Source of the DNA: Planctomycetota bacterium
Lineage (GTDB): Bacteria > Planctomycetota > OFTM77
Assembly (NCBI GenBank): GCA_029260795.1
Contig: JAJDCO010000018.1
Span: 1 to 64,000 of the forward strand
Reading direction: 5' to 3'
Length of the DNA: 64,000 nt
A program made the position numbers and the translations under genes. The notes under the pieces are model-generated. The model was not told the DNA's origin, made no database searches, and saw only the letters and a program-made list of their open reading frames with translations. This document shows positions 54,178 to 62,125 of this stretch, one piece after another (the stretch's first letter is position 1; each line of letters opens with the position of its first letter).

Positions 54178-55446
54178 ATGCTGGACATTCGTTTTATTCG
54201 AGAGAACCCGGACCGGGTCCGGGAGGGCGCGCGCAAGAAGCGGATCGAGTGCGACGTCGACGCCATTCTCGATGTGGACGGGCGCAAGCGCGCGCTGATG
54301 CAAGAGGCCGAGGAGCTCAAGGCCATCCGCAATCGGGTCTCCAAGGAGGTCCCCCAGCTCCAAGGCGACGAGAAAAAGGCCAAGATCCAGGAGATGCAGA
54401 AGGTCTCCGCCCAAATCAAGGCGTTCGATGGAAAGCTCCGAGAGATCGATGAGCAGCTCGAAGCCCTGATGCTCCGAGTGCCGAGCCCACCCGCACCCGA
54501 GGTACCCGATGGTGAGGACGACACCCAGAACACGGAGCTGAGGACGTGGGGCGAAGTGCCGAGCTTCGACTTCGAGCTCAAGGATCACATCGAGCTCGGT
54601 GAGCTGCACGACATCATCGACGTTCCGCGGGGCGCTCAGATCGCCGGCTCCCGGAACTACATCCTCAAAGGGCTCGGCACCCAGCTCGACCAGGCCGTCC
54701 TCCGGCTCGCCTTTGATCATATGATCGGCAAGGGCTTCGTTCCCCTGACGGTGCCGCTGCTCGTGCGCGATCAAGCCATGGTCGGCACCGGGTACTACCC
54801 CGGCGGCGAGGAGCAGGCCTATCGGTGCGAGCGAGACGGACTCAGCCTGATCGGGACCTCGGAGGTTCCGCTGACCAGCTACCACGCCGGCGAGATCCTC
54901 GACGTCGCCGACCTACCTCGGAAGTACGTGGCGCTGTCGCCGTGCTTTCGTCGTGAGGCGGGAACTCACGGAAAAGACACGCGCGGGCTCTATCGCGTTC
55001 ATCAATTCTACAAGGTCGAGCAGGTCATCATCGGCCGCGCCGACGAGGAGCTCTCCAAGCAGTACCACAGCGAGATTCTCACGAACTCCGAAGAGCTCTT
55101 GCAGATGCTGGGAATCCCGTATCGAGTCGTGAACGTGTGCGGCGGTGATCTCGGGCAGGGGCAGATCCAGAAGTTCGACCTCGAGTCGTGGATGCCGTCG
55201 CGTGAGAGCTACAGCGAGACCCACAGTGCGTCACGCTTCCACGACTTCCAGGCTCGGCGCCTCAATCTTCGCTACAAGGACGAAGACGGCAAGGTGCAGC
55301 ACTGCCACACGCTGAACAACACCGTCATCGCATCACCCAGAGCCCTGATTCCGATTCTGGAGCTGAACCAGCGCGCAGACGGATCGATCTCGATTCCCGA
55401 AGTGCTGCGTCCATACATGGGTGGGCGCGAGCAGATCGGCGGATAG
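54178..55446 (+). CDS. serS: seryl-tRNA synthetase
   Basis: The 422-aa class II synthetase has an N-terminal long coiled-coil arm that binds the tRNA variable loop (about 30-105). The catalytic core follows, with TSEVPLTSYHAGE, motif 2 (FRREAGTHGKDTRGLYRVHQF, about 260-280) and motif 3 (LNNTVIASPRALIPILE). The length is normal. ATG 54178 begins LDIRFIRENPD, the canonical SerS N-terminus. Convergent with the type II secretion operon. Confidence 0.96.
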   Translation: MLDIRFIRENPDRVREGARKKRIECDVDAILDVDGRKRALMQEAEELKAIRNRVSKEVPQLQGDEKKAKIQEMQKVSAQIKAFDGKLREIDEQLEALMLRVPSPPAPEVPDGEDDTQNTELRTWGEVPSFDFELKDHIELGELHDIIDVPRGAQIAGSRNYILKGLGTQLDQAVLRLAFDHMIGKGFVPLTVPLLVRDQAMVGTGYYPGGEEQAYRCERDGLSLIGTSEVPLTSYHAGEILDVADLPRKYVALSPCFRREAGTHGKDTRGLYRVHQFYKVEQVIIGRADEELSKQYHSEILTNSEELLQMLGIPYRVVNVCGGDLGQGQIQKFDLESWMPSRESYSETHSASRFHDFQARRLNLRYKDEDGKVQHCHTLNNTVIASPRALIPILELNQRADGSISIPEVLRPYMGGREQIGG

Positions 55447-55472
55447 AAAGTGCGTTCCCGAAAGACGCCCGA

Positions 55473-55540
55473 GCGTCCGAGGATGACAGGGAGTGCGTCC
55501 GAGGATGACAGGGAGTGCGTCCGCGAAGCGAATCCGCGCT
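55473..55540. repeat. 22-bp tandem repeat plus GAGTGCGTCCGCG element
   Basis: GCGTCCGAGGATGACAGGGAGT starts at 55473 and 55495, with a partial third unit at 55517 continuing as GCGTCCGCGAAGCGAA. The last part matches the element near 34939 (GAGTGCGTCCGCGTAGCGAA), which also appears inverted at about 35158 and 35275. The 190-bp gap between serS and gspJ holds nothing else recognised. Confidence 0.7.
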
Positions 55541-55636
55541 GTCGCGTGACGACTCGATCCATCGCACGCTGCGCGAGCGATCCTCGAATCACGAATCACC
55601 GAGCGGAGCTGACGCCCGAGTAAGCCGAACGAAGCC

Positions 55637-56611
55637 TCAGCGAATGACGCCAGTGCGTCCGCCGCCCCGGCTTCCGCTGCCACCGGAGACGCTGCCGCCA
55701 CCGAGACGCGGCCCACCGCCATCACCATCTCCTGGTCCACCGCCGCCACCGCCACCGCCGCCATCGCCTCCGCCTCCGCCACCGCGGTCTCCACCACCGC
55801 CGCTGCCACCCTGGGATCCACCGCCATCGCCGCCGCCGTCACCCTCGCCGTCGCCACCGACATCGGCCAGGAGGTCAGGCACGGTCGGATAGAGCTCGAA
55901 GGCCATTTCGATGCCGGGCGAGATGGAGATGACGCGTTCGAAGTACAGGGTGCGTCGCTCCTCTTCCTCTTGGGACAAGAACTGCCCATTCAGCTCGTCG
56001 CGGGCGATCACCTCAATGACGAGCTCGATCTGAATCGCTCGGGGCAGTTTCTTCAGCTCGAACGAGTCCCACTCGTCGAGGGGCTCGGCGTCCTCTCCGA
56101 TCTGCTCGAAGTACTTGATCTCGAGAGAGCGAACGCGGTCGTAGAGCTTGGTGAAGGTGCCCCCACGGAAGGGGTCGTCATCGACGTGGAAGCTCTCGCG
56201 CCGCCAGAGCTCGAGGAAGGTCGACTCTCGGCTGTTGGGCCTCAAGTGGTATCCCACCTCGGACAAGGCGCTGTGATAGTTCTCGCCGTTGAAGGTCTCC
56301 GGCAGCATGGAATCCGTGGTCGTGATGAGGTCGAGGGAGTCGGCGGACTCACCGTTCTCGGTTCGGTCTCGACCTCGGAGAATGCGGTCACCCCAAACAT
56401 TGAAGCCGAACAACCCCTGCAGGTCCTCTTCGACGACATTGAGGATCGAAGGGCCGATGTGGTTGCGGAGGCTGAGCTCGTGCAGTCGTTCGCGTGCGCT
56501 GATGATCGAGGTGATGACGCCGTAAATCGAAGCCATCACGACCGACGTGATAAAAGTCGCGATCAACACTTCGGTCAGCGTGAATCCGTTTTGTCGGCGG
56601 GAGCGCATCAT
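55637..56611 (-). CDS. gspJ: type II secretion minor pseudopilin GspJ-like, with Gly-rich tail
   Basis: The 324-aa protein starts with a prepilin peptidase site, G/FTLTEVLIA (Glu+5 present), and a hydrophobic N-helix, and has GspJ length and context. From about residue 245 the sequence becomes a Gly/Asp/Ser tail of ~80 residues, encoded by CCGCCACCG-type simple repeats (about 55650-55860). The tail is absent from ordinary GspJ. ATG 56611 overlaps the gspI stop by 4 bp. Part of the pseudopilus tip. Confidence 0.82.
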   Translation of the reverse strand: MMRSRRQNGFTLTEVLIATFITSVVMASIYGVITSIISARERLHELSLRNHIGPSILNVVEEDLQGLFGFNVWGDRILRGRDRTENGESADSLDLITTTDSMLPETFNGENYHSALSEVGYHLRPNSRESTFLELWRRESFHVDDDPFRGGTFTKLYDRVRSLEIKYFEQIGEDAEPLDEWDSFELKKLPRAIQIELVIEVIARDELNGQFLSQEEEERRTLYFERVISISPGIEMAFELYPTVPDLLADVGGDGEGDGGGDGGGSQGGSGGGGDRGGGGGGDGGGGGGGGGPGDGDGGGPRLGGGSVSGGSGSRGGGRTGVIR

Positions 56612-57174
56612 CGGATGGGGTCCTCCTCGAGGTCCTCTTCGTCCTGAGGCAGATAGATGTACGTCTCGAGCCGATACTCGCGCTCGCCGTCGAAGTAGGG
56701 GTAGACGAGAACGACCTCGACGCGCTTGAGGATGAGCGGAAGCTCTTCTTCGAGCTGCTCGGGCGTGTCCGTCGGGCCCGAGTTGCCTTCGCCAGCGCCG
56801 TCCTCGCCCATTTCTTCGTCGCTACCCATCAGGGAGTCACCTTCGGTGACGATCGTGACTTCCCAGCTGAAGCCTTCGAACTCGCCGACGCGACGCTCCC
56901 ACTCGGTAAAGTCACCTGCCGAGCCGTCGGTCACCTGCGGGTCACCGAGACGGACTTGATTCAGTTTGCGGGTGGCCAAGTCCTTGGCGAGACGCATGCG
57001 CTGGGTGAGAGAGGCGTCGTCGATGCTGTCGTTGCAGATCTGAAGGAGGGGGAAGGCAGCCAGGGCGAGGATTGCGAGGGCGACCATGACCTCGAGAAGG
57101 CTGAAGCCCGACTCGGGTTGATGCTGGAGGGGCGCTGGCAACATGTCGGGATCTCCCGGAGCGCAAAGGCTCAT
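56608..57174 (-). CDS. gspI: type II secretion minor pseudopilin GspI-like
   Basis: The 188-aa protein has the prepilin motif SG/FSLLEVMVALAILALAAFPL with Glu+5, followed by a short globular domain interrupted by an acidic Gly/Glu/Ser loop (about 110-135). ATG 57174 overlaps the gspH stop (ATGA); a second Met 10 codons later is possible. Assignment as GspI rests on gene order and the LLEVMVAL signature. Confidence 0.8.
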   Translation of the reverse strand: MSLCAPGDPDMLPAPLQHQPESGFSLLEVMVALAILALAAFPLLQICNDSIDDASLTQRMRLAKDLATRKLNQVRLGDPQVTDGSAGDFTEWERRVGEFEGFSWEVTIVTEGDSLMGSDEEMGEDGAGEGNSGPTDTPEQLEEELPLILKRVEVVLVYPYFDGEREYRLETYIYLPQDEEDLEEDPIR

Positions 57175-57761
57175 TGGATATCGAAGTCCGCCTCGTCGGC
57201 TGTCTCGAACTCTTTGACGTAATCGAAGAATTGCGCAATGCCCGTGAGCGGATTGACCTCAATCGAGAACTGCTGCGTCTCTTGCAAGTTGGTGAGCTGC
57301 ACGATGTGGGCGGTCGTGCTTCCGACCGGGGTGAAGGGGATGCGCACCCGGTCGGTGTCGAGATACTCGTTGCCCGGCATCACGATCCGTTCGAAGCGAA
57401 CACGGACCGGCAGGTTCGTCCAGCTGAAGACCTCGGTCTCGTCTTCGCCCTCCGACTCGGAGAGTCGTTTGGTGCCGTCCGTCTCGTAGATGAAGGGAAA
57501 GATCGCGCGGTAGCGCTGATGGACGAGGTCGTACTCGAGAATGATGGTCTCGGAGAGGCTGACCGCCTCGTTGCGGCAGAAGTCGATCGTGCTGGCAAGG
57601 CCGCGCGCGCTGGCTTTGAGCTCGGAACCGGCCGAGAACATCTCGACGCCCATGAAGACGTAGGTCATGCCCACGCCGATCACGACCACGGCCACGATGA
57701 GCTCGATCAGCGTGAAGCCGCCCGAGCGGCGCTGGCGGGTAGATGCCGACGGTTGGGTCAT
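57171..57761 (-). CDS. gspH: type II secretion pseudopilin GspH-like
   Basis: The 196-aa protein has the cleavage motif GG/FTLIELIVAVVVIGVGMTY with Glu+5 and a beta-rich GspH-type globular domain. I chose ATG 57761 because it overlaps the preceding stop by exactly 4 bp, like the other junctions here; an ATG or alternative codon at 57779 is in frame but would overlap by 22 bp. Predicted minor pseudopilin. Confidence 0.8.
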   Translation of the reverse strand: MTQPSASTRQRRSGGFTLIELIVAVVVIGVGMTYVFMGVEMFSAGSELKASARGLASTIDFCRNEAVSLSETIILEYDLVHQRYRAIFPFIYETDGTKRLSESEGEDETEVFSWTNLPVRVRFERIVMPGNEYLDTDRVRIPFTPVGSTTAHIVQLTNLQETQQFSIEVNPLTGIAQFFDYVKEFETADEADFDIQ

Positions 57762-58210
57762 CGGTACTTCAGGGTCCACAGGGTCATGTCCCGGTCTCGG
57801 TCTTCGCCGCCTGCGATTCCGTCTCTGCCGAAGCCGACGATGTCGTAGTCGTCTCCCGTCGGCGAGCTGAGCGGGCGATACTGAAAGGCGTGGCCCCAGC
57901 TATCGAAAGGCACTCGAGTCGACTCGAGATAGCCCGTTTCGGAGGACGCCGTCGGCTGGACGAGCTCCTCGAGCGTCGTCGGCTTCACACCCTCGTGGTC
58001 GACGGCGTACATCCGGATCGCCTTGTCGAGATCCAAGATGATCTCGGCGTCGTTGGCGGAACGCGTGATCCAAACGCGAGGAGTCACGACGCCAACCGCC
58101 AAGGCAGCGGCCAGTCCGACGACGACCGTCACCAGTGAGACCGCGACGATCGTCACGCCCGCCGCGGCGGAGCGGCGGGCAGCGAGTCCCTGGCGAAGGC
58201 GGTCGGTCAC
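57758..58210 (-). CDS. GspG-like protein with degenerate prepilin site
   Basis: The 150-aa paralog of the adjacent major pseudopilin shares the C-terminal two-thirds, including ETGYLES, PF(D)SWGHAFQYR and SPTGDDYDIVGFGRDGIAGG, the calcium-site region of GspG. Its N-terminus reads AAAG/VTIVAVSLV: the Phe+1 and Glu+5 needed for methylation and assembly in normal pseudopilins are replaced (Val and Ala). The start is GTG 58210, overlapping the gspG stop (GTGA). It may cap or modulate the pseudopilus, or be inserted as a plain membrane protein. Confidence 0.75.
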   Translation of the reverse strand: MTDRLRQGLAARRSAAAGVTIVAVSLVTVVVGLAAALAVGVVTPRVWITRSANDAEIILDLDKAIRMYAVDHEGVKPTTLEELVQPTASSETGYLESTRVPFDSWGHAFQYRPLSSPTGDDYDIVGFGRDGIAGGEDRDRDMTLWTLKYR

Positions 58211-58668
58211 CGGTACTGATCTTCCTGGGGGTTCTTGATATCGTAGAGCGTGATGTCACGCCCCTTTCCATCGCCACCTTCGACACCGTCCTCGCCGAGG
58301 CAGATGATGTCGTAGTCGTCGCCAGTCGGCGAGCTGGGGGCGCGGTATTCGAAGGGATTGCCCCAGGGATCGAAGGGCACCTGGTTCGACTCGAGGTAGC
58401 CGGTCTCGGAGGTCTCGGTGGGCTCGACCAGCTCGTCAAGCGAGCCCGGCTTTCGGCTGGTGTTGTCCAAGGCATACATCTTGATCGCCTTGTCCAGCTC
58501 GAGGATCATCTCGCGGGCCTTGGTCGCGCGCGCCTTGAAGATATTGGGGAAGATGGCGACTCCGGCCACCGTGCCCAGGATCCCCAAGATCACGATCACG
58601 ACCAGAAGCTCGATCAGCGAGAAGCCGGCATGGGCTCGCCGGCGCGGTTTCTGGAGTGGCTCGTTCAT
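58207..58668 (-). CDS. gspG: type II secretion major pseudopilin GspG
   Basis: The 153-aa protein has the classical site AG/FSLIELLVVIVILGILGTVA, then ARATKAREMILELDKAIKMYALDN and the conserved C-terminal region (DPWGNPFEYR, DYDIICLGEDGVEGG) that binds calcium in GspG. ATG 58668 is chosen because it gives the usual short leader; an earlier in-frame codon at 58704 is less likely. It builds the pseudopilus that pushes folded exoproteins through GspD. Confidence 0.92.
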   Translation of the reverse strand: MNEPLQKPRRRAHAGFSLIELLVVIVILGILGTVAGVAIFPNIFKARATKAREMILELDKAIKMYALDNTSRKPGSLDELVEPTETSETGYLESNQVPFDPWGNPFEYRAPSSPTGDDYDIICLGEDGVEGGDGKGRDITLYDIKNPQEDQYR

Positions 58669-59091
58669 CGTCTCGGTCTTCCTTGATTCGTAGTGGGACA
58701 GCATATCTCGATGGGCCGACCTCGGCCTGGGGATGTCTGGCGGAGCGGAAGAGAGTCTTACACTTCTTCCATCGGCCGACTTGGACGATGTCGGAGACGG
58801 AATCTTGCCGCCATTCGAGATTTCGCCAAGTGCGGATTATAGCAGGACGAGGGCCAGTGATACCGTCCCCTCGGAGGCCCGACTTCAGTCGGGTGGGAGG
58901 TCGCGCGCCTCGGTTCGTCGGGACGGCGGCCGTGCTCGGACCCAGATTGGCCTGGTTTCGATCAATCTCGAAACGAGACGAGCGGGCGACGGCGGGACGG
59001 CAGCTCTGTTTTCCCATCTTGATTGGACGGCCCGCCAGCAGACTGAAGTCCGCCCTCCGAATCCGATGTCGCGCCACCCGCGGGGCCCGAA
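58669..59091. other. 423-bp gap inside the type II secretion operon
   Basis: No gene is called between gspF and gspG. The minus-strand leader of gspG presumably contains a promoter, but I see no strong match. Most of the right half is occupied by the inverted-repeat-bounded element at 58871-59060. Confidence 0.6.
58871..59060. mobile_element. 190-bp REPIN/MITE-like element with 20-bp inverted ends
   Basis: The left end TCGGAGGCCCGACTTCAGTC (58871-58890) and the reverse complement of 59041-59060 match at 18 of 20 bases, and weaker pairing continues inward for about 13 bp. The left end also contains a small palindrome, CCCGACTTCAGTCGGG (58878-58893). No coding capacity and no clear target-site duplication are seen. 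The architecture fits a REP doublet or a miniature inverted-repeat element. Confidence 0.55.
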
Positions 59092-60321
59092 CTAGCCGAT
59101 CCCCTGACCCACCTGCAGGATGGGGCGAATGATGGCCAGGACGATGAAGCCCACGATCACGGCCAGGCCGACGATCATGATCGGCTCGAGCACGGCGGTC
59201 ATGCGCTGGGTCGAGATGTCGATCTCGTCGTCGTAGTTGGCGGCGACTTTTTCGAGGATGTCGTCGAGCTGTCCCGACTGCTCGCCGATGGAGATCATGT
59301 ACCCGAGGACCGGCGGGAAGATACCGCTCTTTTGGATCGGGGTGGCGATGTCGGCGCCCTCGAGGATCTTTTCGCGGACCTCGCCGAGCGTCTTCTCCAT
59401 GAGCTTGTTGTTGACGATCTGCTTGACGATGTCGAGCGACTGAAGCACGGGAAGGCCGCTCTTCAAGAGCGTCGAGAGACTGACAGCGAAGCGCGAGACA
59501 GCCTGCTTTCGGAGCAAGTCTCCGACGACCGGGAGACGGAGCTTCCACTTGTCGATCGTCATGCGGCCGCCCTCGCTGCGATTGGCGGCCGAGTACAGGA
59601 CGAAGAGGCCGATGGCACCGAGTAGCAAGGCCCACCAGTAGTCACGGAAGATATTGCTCAGCGTGATGAGGAGCTGGGTCTCGGCGGGCAGCGTCATCTT
59701 GGCGCTGCGCACGACCCGGATGATGCGCGGCACGACGAACGTCATCAGCACCGTGATCACGATGATGCCGATGATGACCATGATGGTCGGGTAAGCCATG
59801 GCGGCCGAGATCTTGTTCCGAAGGCGATTCTGCGCCGCGAGGTAATGGGCGAGGCGGCTCAAGACCTCATCGAGGTTACCGCTGGCCTCGCCGGCGCGGA
59901 CCATGTTGACGTAGAGGTCCGTGAAGTAGCTGGGATGGAAGGCGAGAGCTTCTCCGAAGGATGCTCCTTGGGTCACCTTTTCGTTGACGTCCCGAAAGAC
60001 CGTCTGCAGGCCGCGTTCCTTTTCCAGCTGTTCGATCAAGGCCTGAAGGGCTCGTGAGAGCGGGATACCGGAGCCCAGGAGCGTGGCGAGCTGTCGCGTG
60101 ACCATCGCGATCTGAATGTTTCGCTTGCCGCGCCTCAGGTTGGGCAGTCGAAAGGCGGGGCCCTTCGACTTCTTATCGGAGGCATCGATCCGCTTGAGGT
60201 TGATGACGTGGATGTTGCGATTGCGCAGCTTGACGCGTGCATCGCGGGGGCTGTCGGCATCCATCAAACCGGTGGCATCGCCACCATGCTTGTCGAACGC
60301 CTTGTACTCGTAGATGGGCAT
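59092..60321 (-). CDS. gspF: type II secretion inner-membrane protein GspF
   Basis: The 409-aa protein begins MPIYEYKAFDKHG, the usual GspF start. It has two T2SSF domains (about 70-195 and 275-395) and three membrane segments (about 170-190, 220-240, 375-398). The repeated family motifs are AFHPSYFTDLYVNMVRAGEASG is the first and FPPVLGYMISIGEQSGQL the second. Platform protein contacting GspE. It lies 25 nt after gspE. Confidence 0.94.
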   Translation of the reverse strand: MPIYEYKAFDKHGGDATGLMDADSPRDARVKLRNRNIHVINLKRIDASDKKSKGPAFRLPNLRRGKRNIQIAMVTRQLATLLGSGIPLSRALQALIEQLEKERGLQTVFRDVNEKVTQGASFGEALAFHPSYFTDLYVNMVRAGEASGNLDEVLSRLAHYLAAQNRLRNKISAAMAYPTIMVIIGIIVITVLMTFVVPRIIRVVRSAKMTLPAETQLLITLSNIFRDYWWALLLGAIGLFVLYSAANRSEGGRMTIDKWKLRLPVVGDLLRKQAVSRFAVSLSTLLKSGLPVLQSLDIVKQIVNNKLMEKTLGEVREKILEGADIATPIQKSGIFPPVLGYMISIGEQSGQLDDILEKVAANYDDEIDISTQRMTAVLEPIMIVGLAVIVGFIVLAIIRPILQVGQGIG

Positions 60322-60346
60322 CGGGACTGGGCCTCTTCGATCGAAC

Positions 60347-62122
60347 TCAGACGACGTCGAGCTGGGTGACGCGCAACACCTCGTCGACGCTGGTGCGTCC
60401 CTCGATGATCTTCTTCACGCCGTCCATGCGCAGAGTGCGCAATCCACGCTCGAGGGCTTTTCGTTTGATGTCACTCGCGCTGGCGTTGTCCATGATCTGC
60501 TGCTGAACGATCTCGTCGACCGGCAGGATCTCGTAGATGGCGGTTCTATCGACGTAGCCGGTCGAGAAGCAGAAATCGCAGCCTCGGCCCACCGTGACGC
60601 GGCCCTCCGGCAGGTCGTCCGGCGTGAGCCCGACCTCGCGCAGCTTCTGGACCATGTTCTGATCGGGCGAGACGAGCTCACGGCACTTCGGGCAAATCAA
60701 TCGCACGAGCCGCTGGGCGCAGATCATGATCACCGACGAGGAGACGAGGTACGGCTCGATCCCGATGTCGACCAGACGCGTCACCGCCGAGGCGGCGTCG
60801 TTAGTGTGGAGGGTCGAGAACACGAGGTGACCGGTCAAGGCCGCACGAATCGCGATGTCGGCCGTGTCCCGGTCGCGCACCTCACCGACCATCATGATGT
60901 CCGGGTCCTGGCGCAGCAGCGAACGCAAGCCGGCGGCGAAGGTGAGCCCCTTCTTCGTGTTCACCTCGATCTGGGAGACTCCGCCGAGCTGGTACTCGAT
61001 CGGATCCTCGATCGTCATCACGTTCTTCTCGTTCGAGTTGACGGTCGAGAGCGAAGCGTAGAGGGTCGTGGTCTTGCCCGAGCCCGTCGGGCCGGTCACG
61101 AAGATGATTCCGTGCGAGTAATGGATGTAGTTGCTGAGGAGCTCCCGGTTGCGCGAGTCGAGACCGATCTCTCCCAAGGTCAGTACGCGGGATGTCTTGT
61201 CGAGGAGCCGCATCACGATGCGCTCGCCATTCGAGGTCGGGACCGACGAGATGCGCACGTCGACTTCGCCATCACCCAGCTTGATGCTCGCCCGACCGTC
61301 CTGAGGCAGGCGACGCTCGGCGATGTCCATCTTCCCCATGACCTTCACACGAGACAGGATCGCCTCTTGGATCTTCTTGGGGGGGCTCTCCATGTCATAC
61401 AGGATGCCATCGACGCGGTACCGGACCTGGAGCCGATCCGGGTAGGGCTGGATGTGAACGTCGCTGGCGCGCATCTTCAACGCCTGGAAGAGCACCATGT
61501 TCACGAGCTTGATGATCGGCGCCTTGTTGGCAACGTCGAGGAGGTCTTCGGCTTGCTCAATGGCGGCCGACAGCCCGACCACCTCGTCGGAGTCCTCGAC
61601 GCCCGCGAGCGCCTCGTCGACCACATCGGCCTTATGCTTGTAGGCTCGATTGATGAGGGCCGTGATCTCCGAGCGAGGTGCGAGGATGGGCTCCACCTCG
61701 CAGTCGAGCATGGCGGCGAGGTCGTCCATCGGATGGACGTCGATGGGAGAGCAGGTCGCGACTCGCAAGACACCGGCTTGCTCGCTGATGCCCACCAGGT
61801 TGTTCTGACGAGCAAATTGGACCGGGACCCGCTGCGAGAAGATGGCGGGAACCTCTTCGTCATCGAGCTTGGTCACCAAGTCGAGCCCGAGCGTCTCGCC
61901 GAAGACCGCCAGGATCTCCATCTCGCCGAGCAGGCCCTTGTGCTGCAGGATCTTGTCCAAACCCTGCCCGGTCTCACGCTCCAGCTTGATGCACGCGTTG
62001 AGATCGTCGTCTTCGATCTGGTACTTGCTACGAAGCTGGCTGAGGATCAGCTCTCTCACGGCAGTCTTCCTGGCCGAAACGGCGGTTGAAAAGAAGAGGG
62101 CGCGCGAGGCGTCCTCCGTCAC
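60347..62122 (-). CDS. gspE: type II secretion ATPase GspE
   Basis: The 591-aa protein has an N1/N2 domain (about 25-160), then the ATPase core with Walker A GPTGSGKTTTL, an Asp box (MTIEDPIEYQL), Walker B (DPDIMMVGEVRD) and a His box (TGHLVFSTLHTNDA). The zinc-binding tetracysteine motif CPKC...CDFC follows near residues 480-520. It powers pseudopilus assembly at the cytoplasmic face. The apparent start is GTG 62122, three bases after the gspD stop; a GTG at 62059 is an alternative. Confidence 0.95.
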   Translation of the reverse strand: MTEDASRALFFSTAVSARKTAVRELILSQLRSKYQIEDDDLNACIKLERETGQGLDKILQHKGLLGEMEILAVFGETLGLDLVTKLDDEEVPAIFSQRVPVQFARQNNLVGISEQAGVLRVATCSPIDVHPMDDLAAMLDCEVEPILAPRSEITALINRAYKHKADVVDEALAGVEDSDEVVGLSAAIEQAEDLLDVANKAPIIKLVNMVLFQALKMRASDVHIQPYPDRLQVRYRVDGILYDMESPPKKIQEAILSRVKVMGKMDIAERRLPQDGRASIKLGDGEVDVRISSVPTSNGERIVMRLLDKTSRVLTLGEIGLDSRNRELLSNYIHYSHGIIFVTGPTGSGKTTTLYASLSTVNSNEKNVMTIEDPIEYQLGGVSQIEVNTKKGLTFAAGLRSLLRQDPDIMMVGEVRDRDTADIAIRAALTGHLVFSTLHTNDAASAVTRLVDIGIEPYLVSSSVIMICAQRLVRLICPKCRELVSPDQNMVQKLREVGLTPDDLPEGRVTVGRGCDFCFSTGYVDRTAIYEILPVDEIVQQQIMDNASASDIKRKALERGLRTLRMDGVKKIIEGRTSVDEVLRVTQLDVV

Positions 62123-62125
62123 GTC

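Noticed and set aside
58733..59095. 120-codon frame in the gspF-gspG gap
   Set aside because: It lies across the inverted-repeat element, has no ribosome-binding site and no motif.
60314..62089. 591-codon open frame antisense to gspE
   Set aside because: GC-rich shadow: its sequence is Arg/Asp/Val-rich without motifs and gspE on the other strand has all ATPase signatures.
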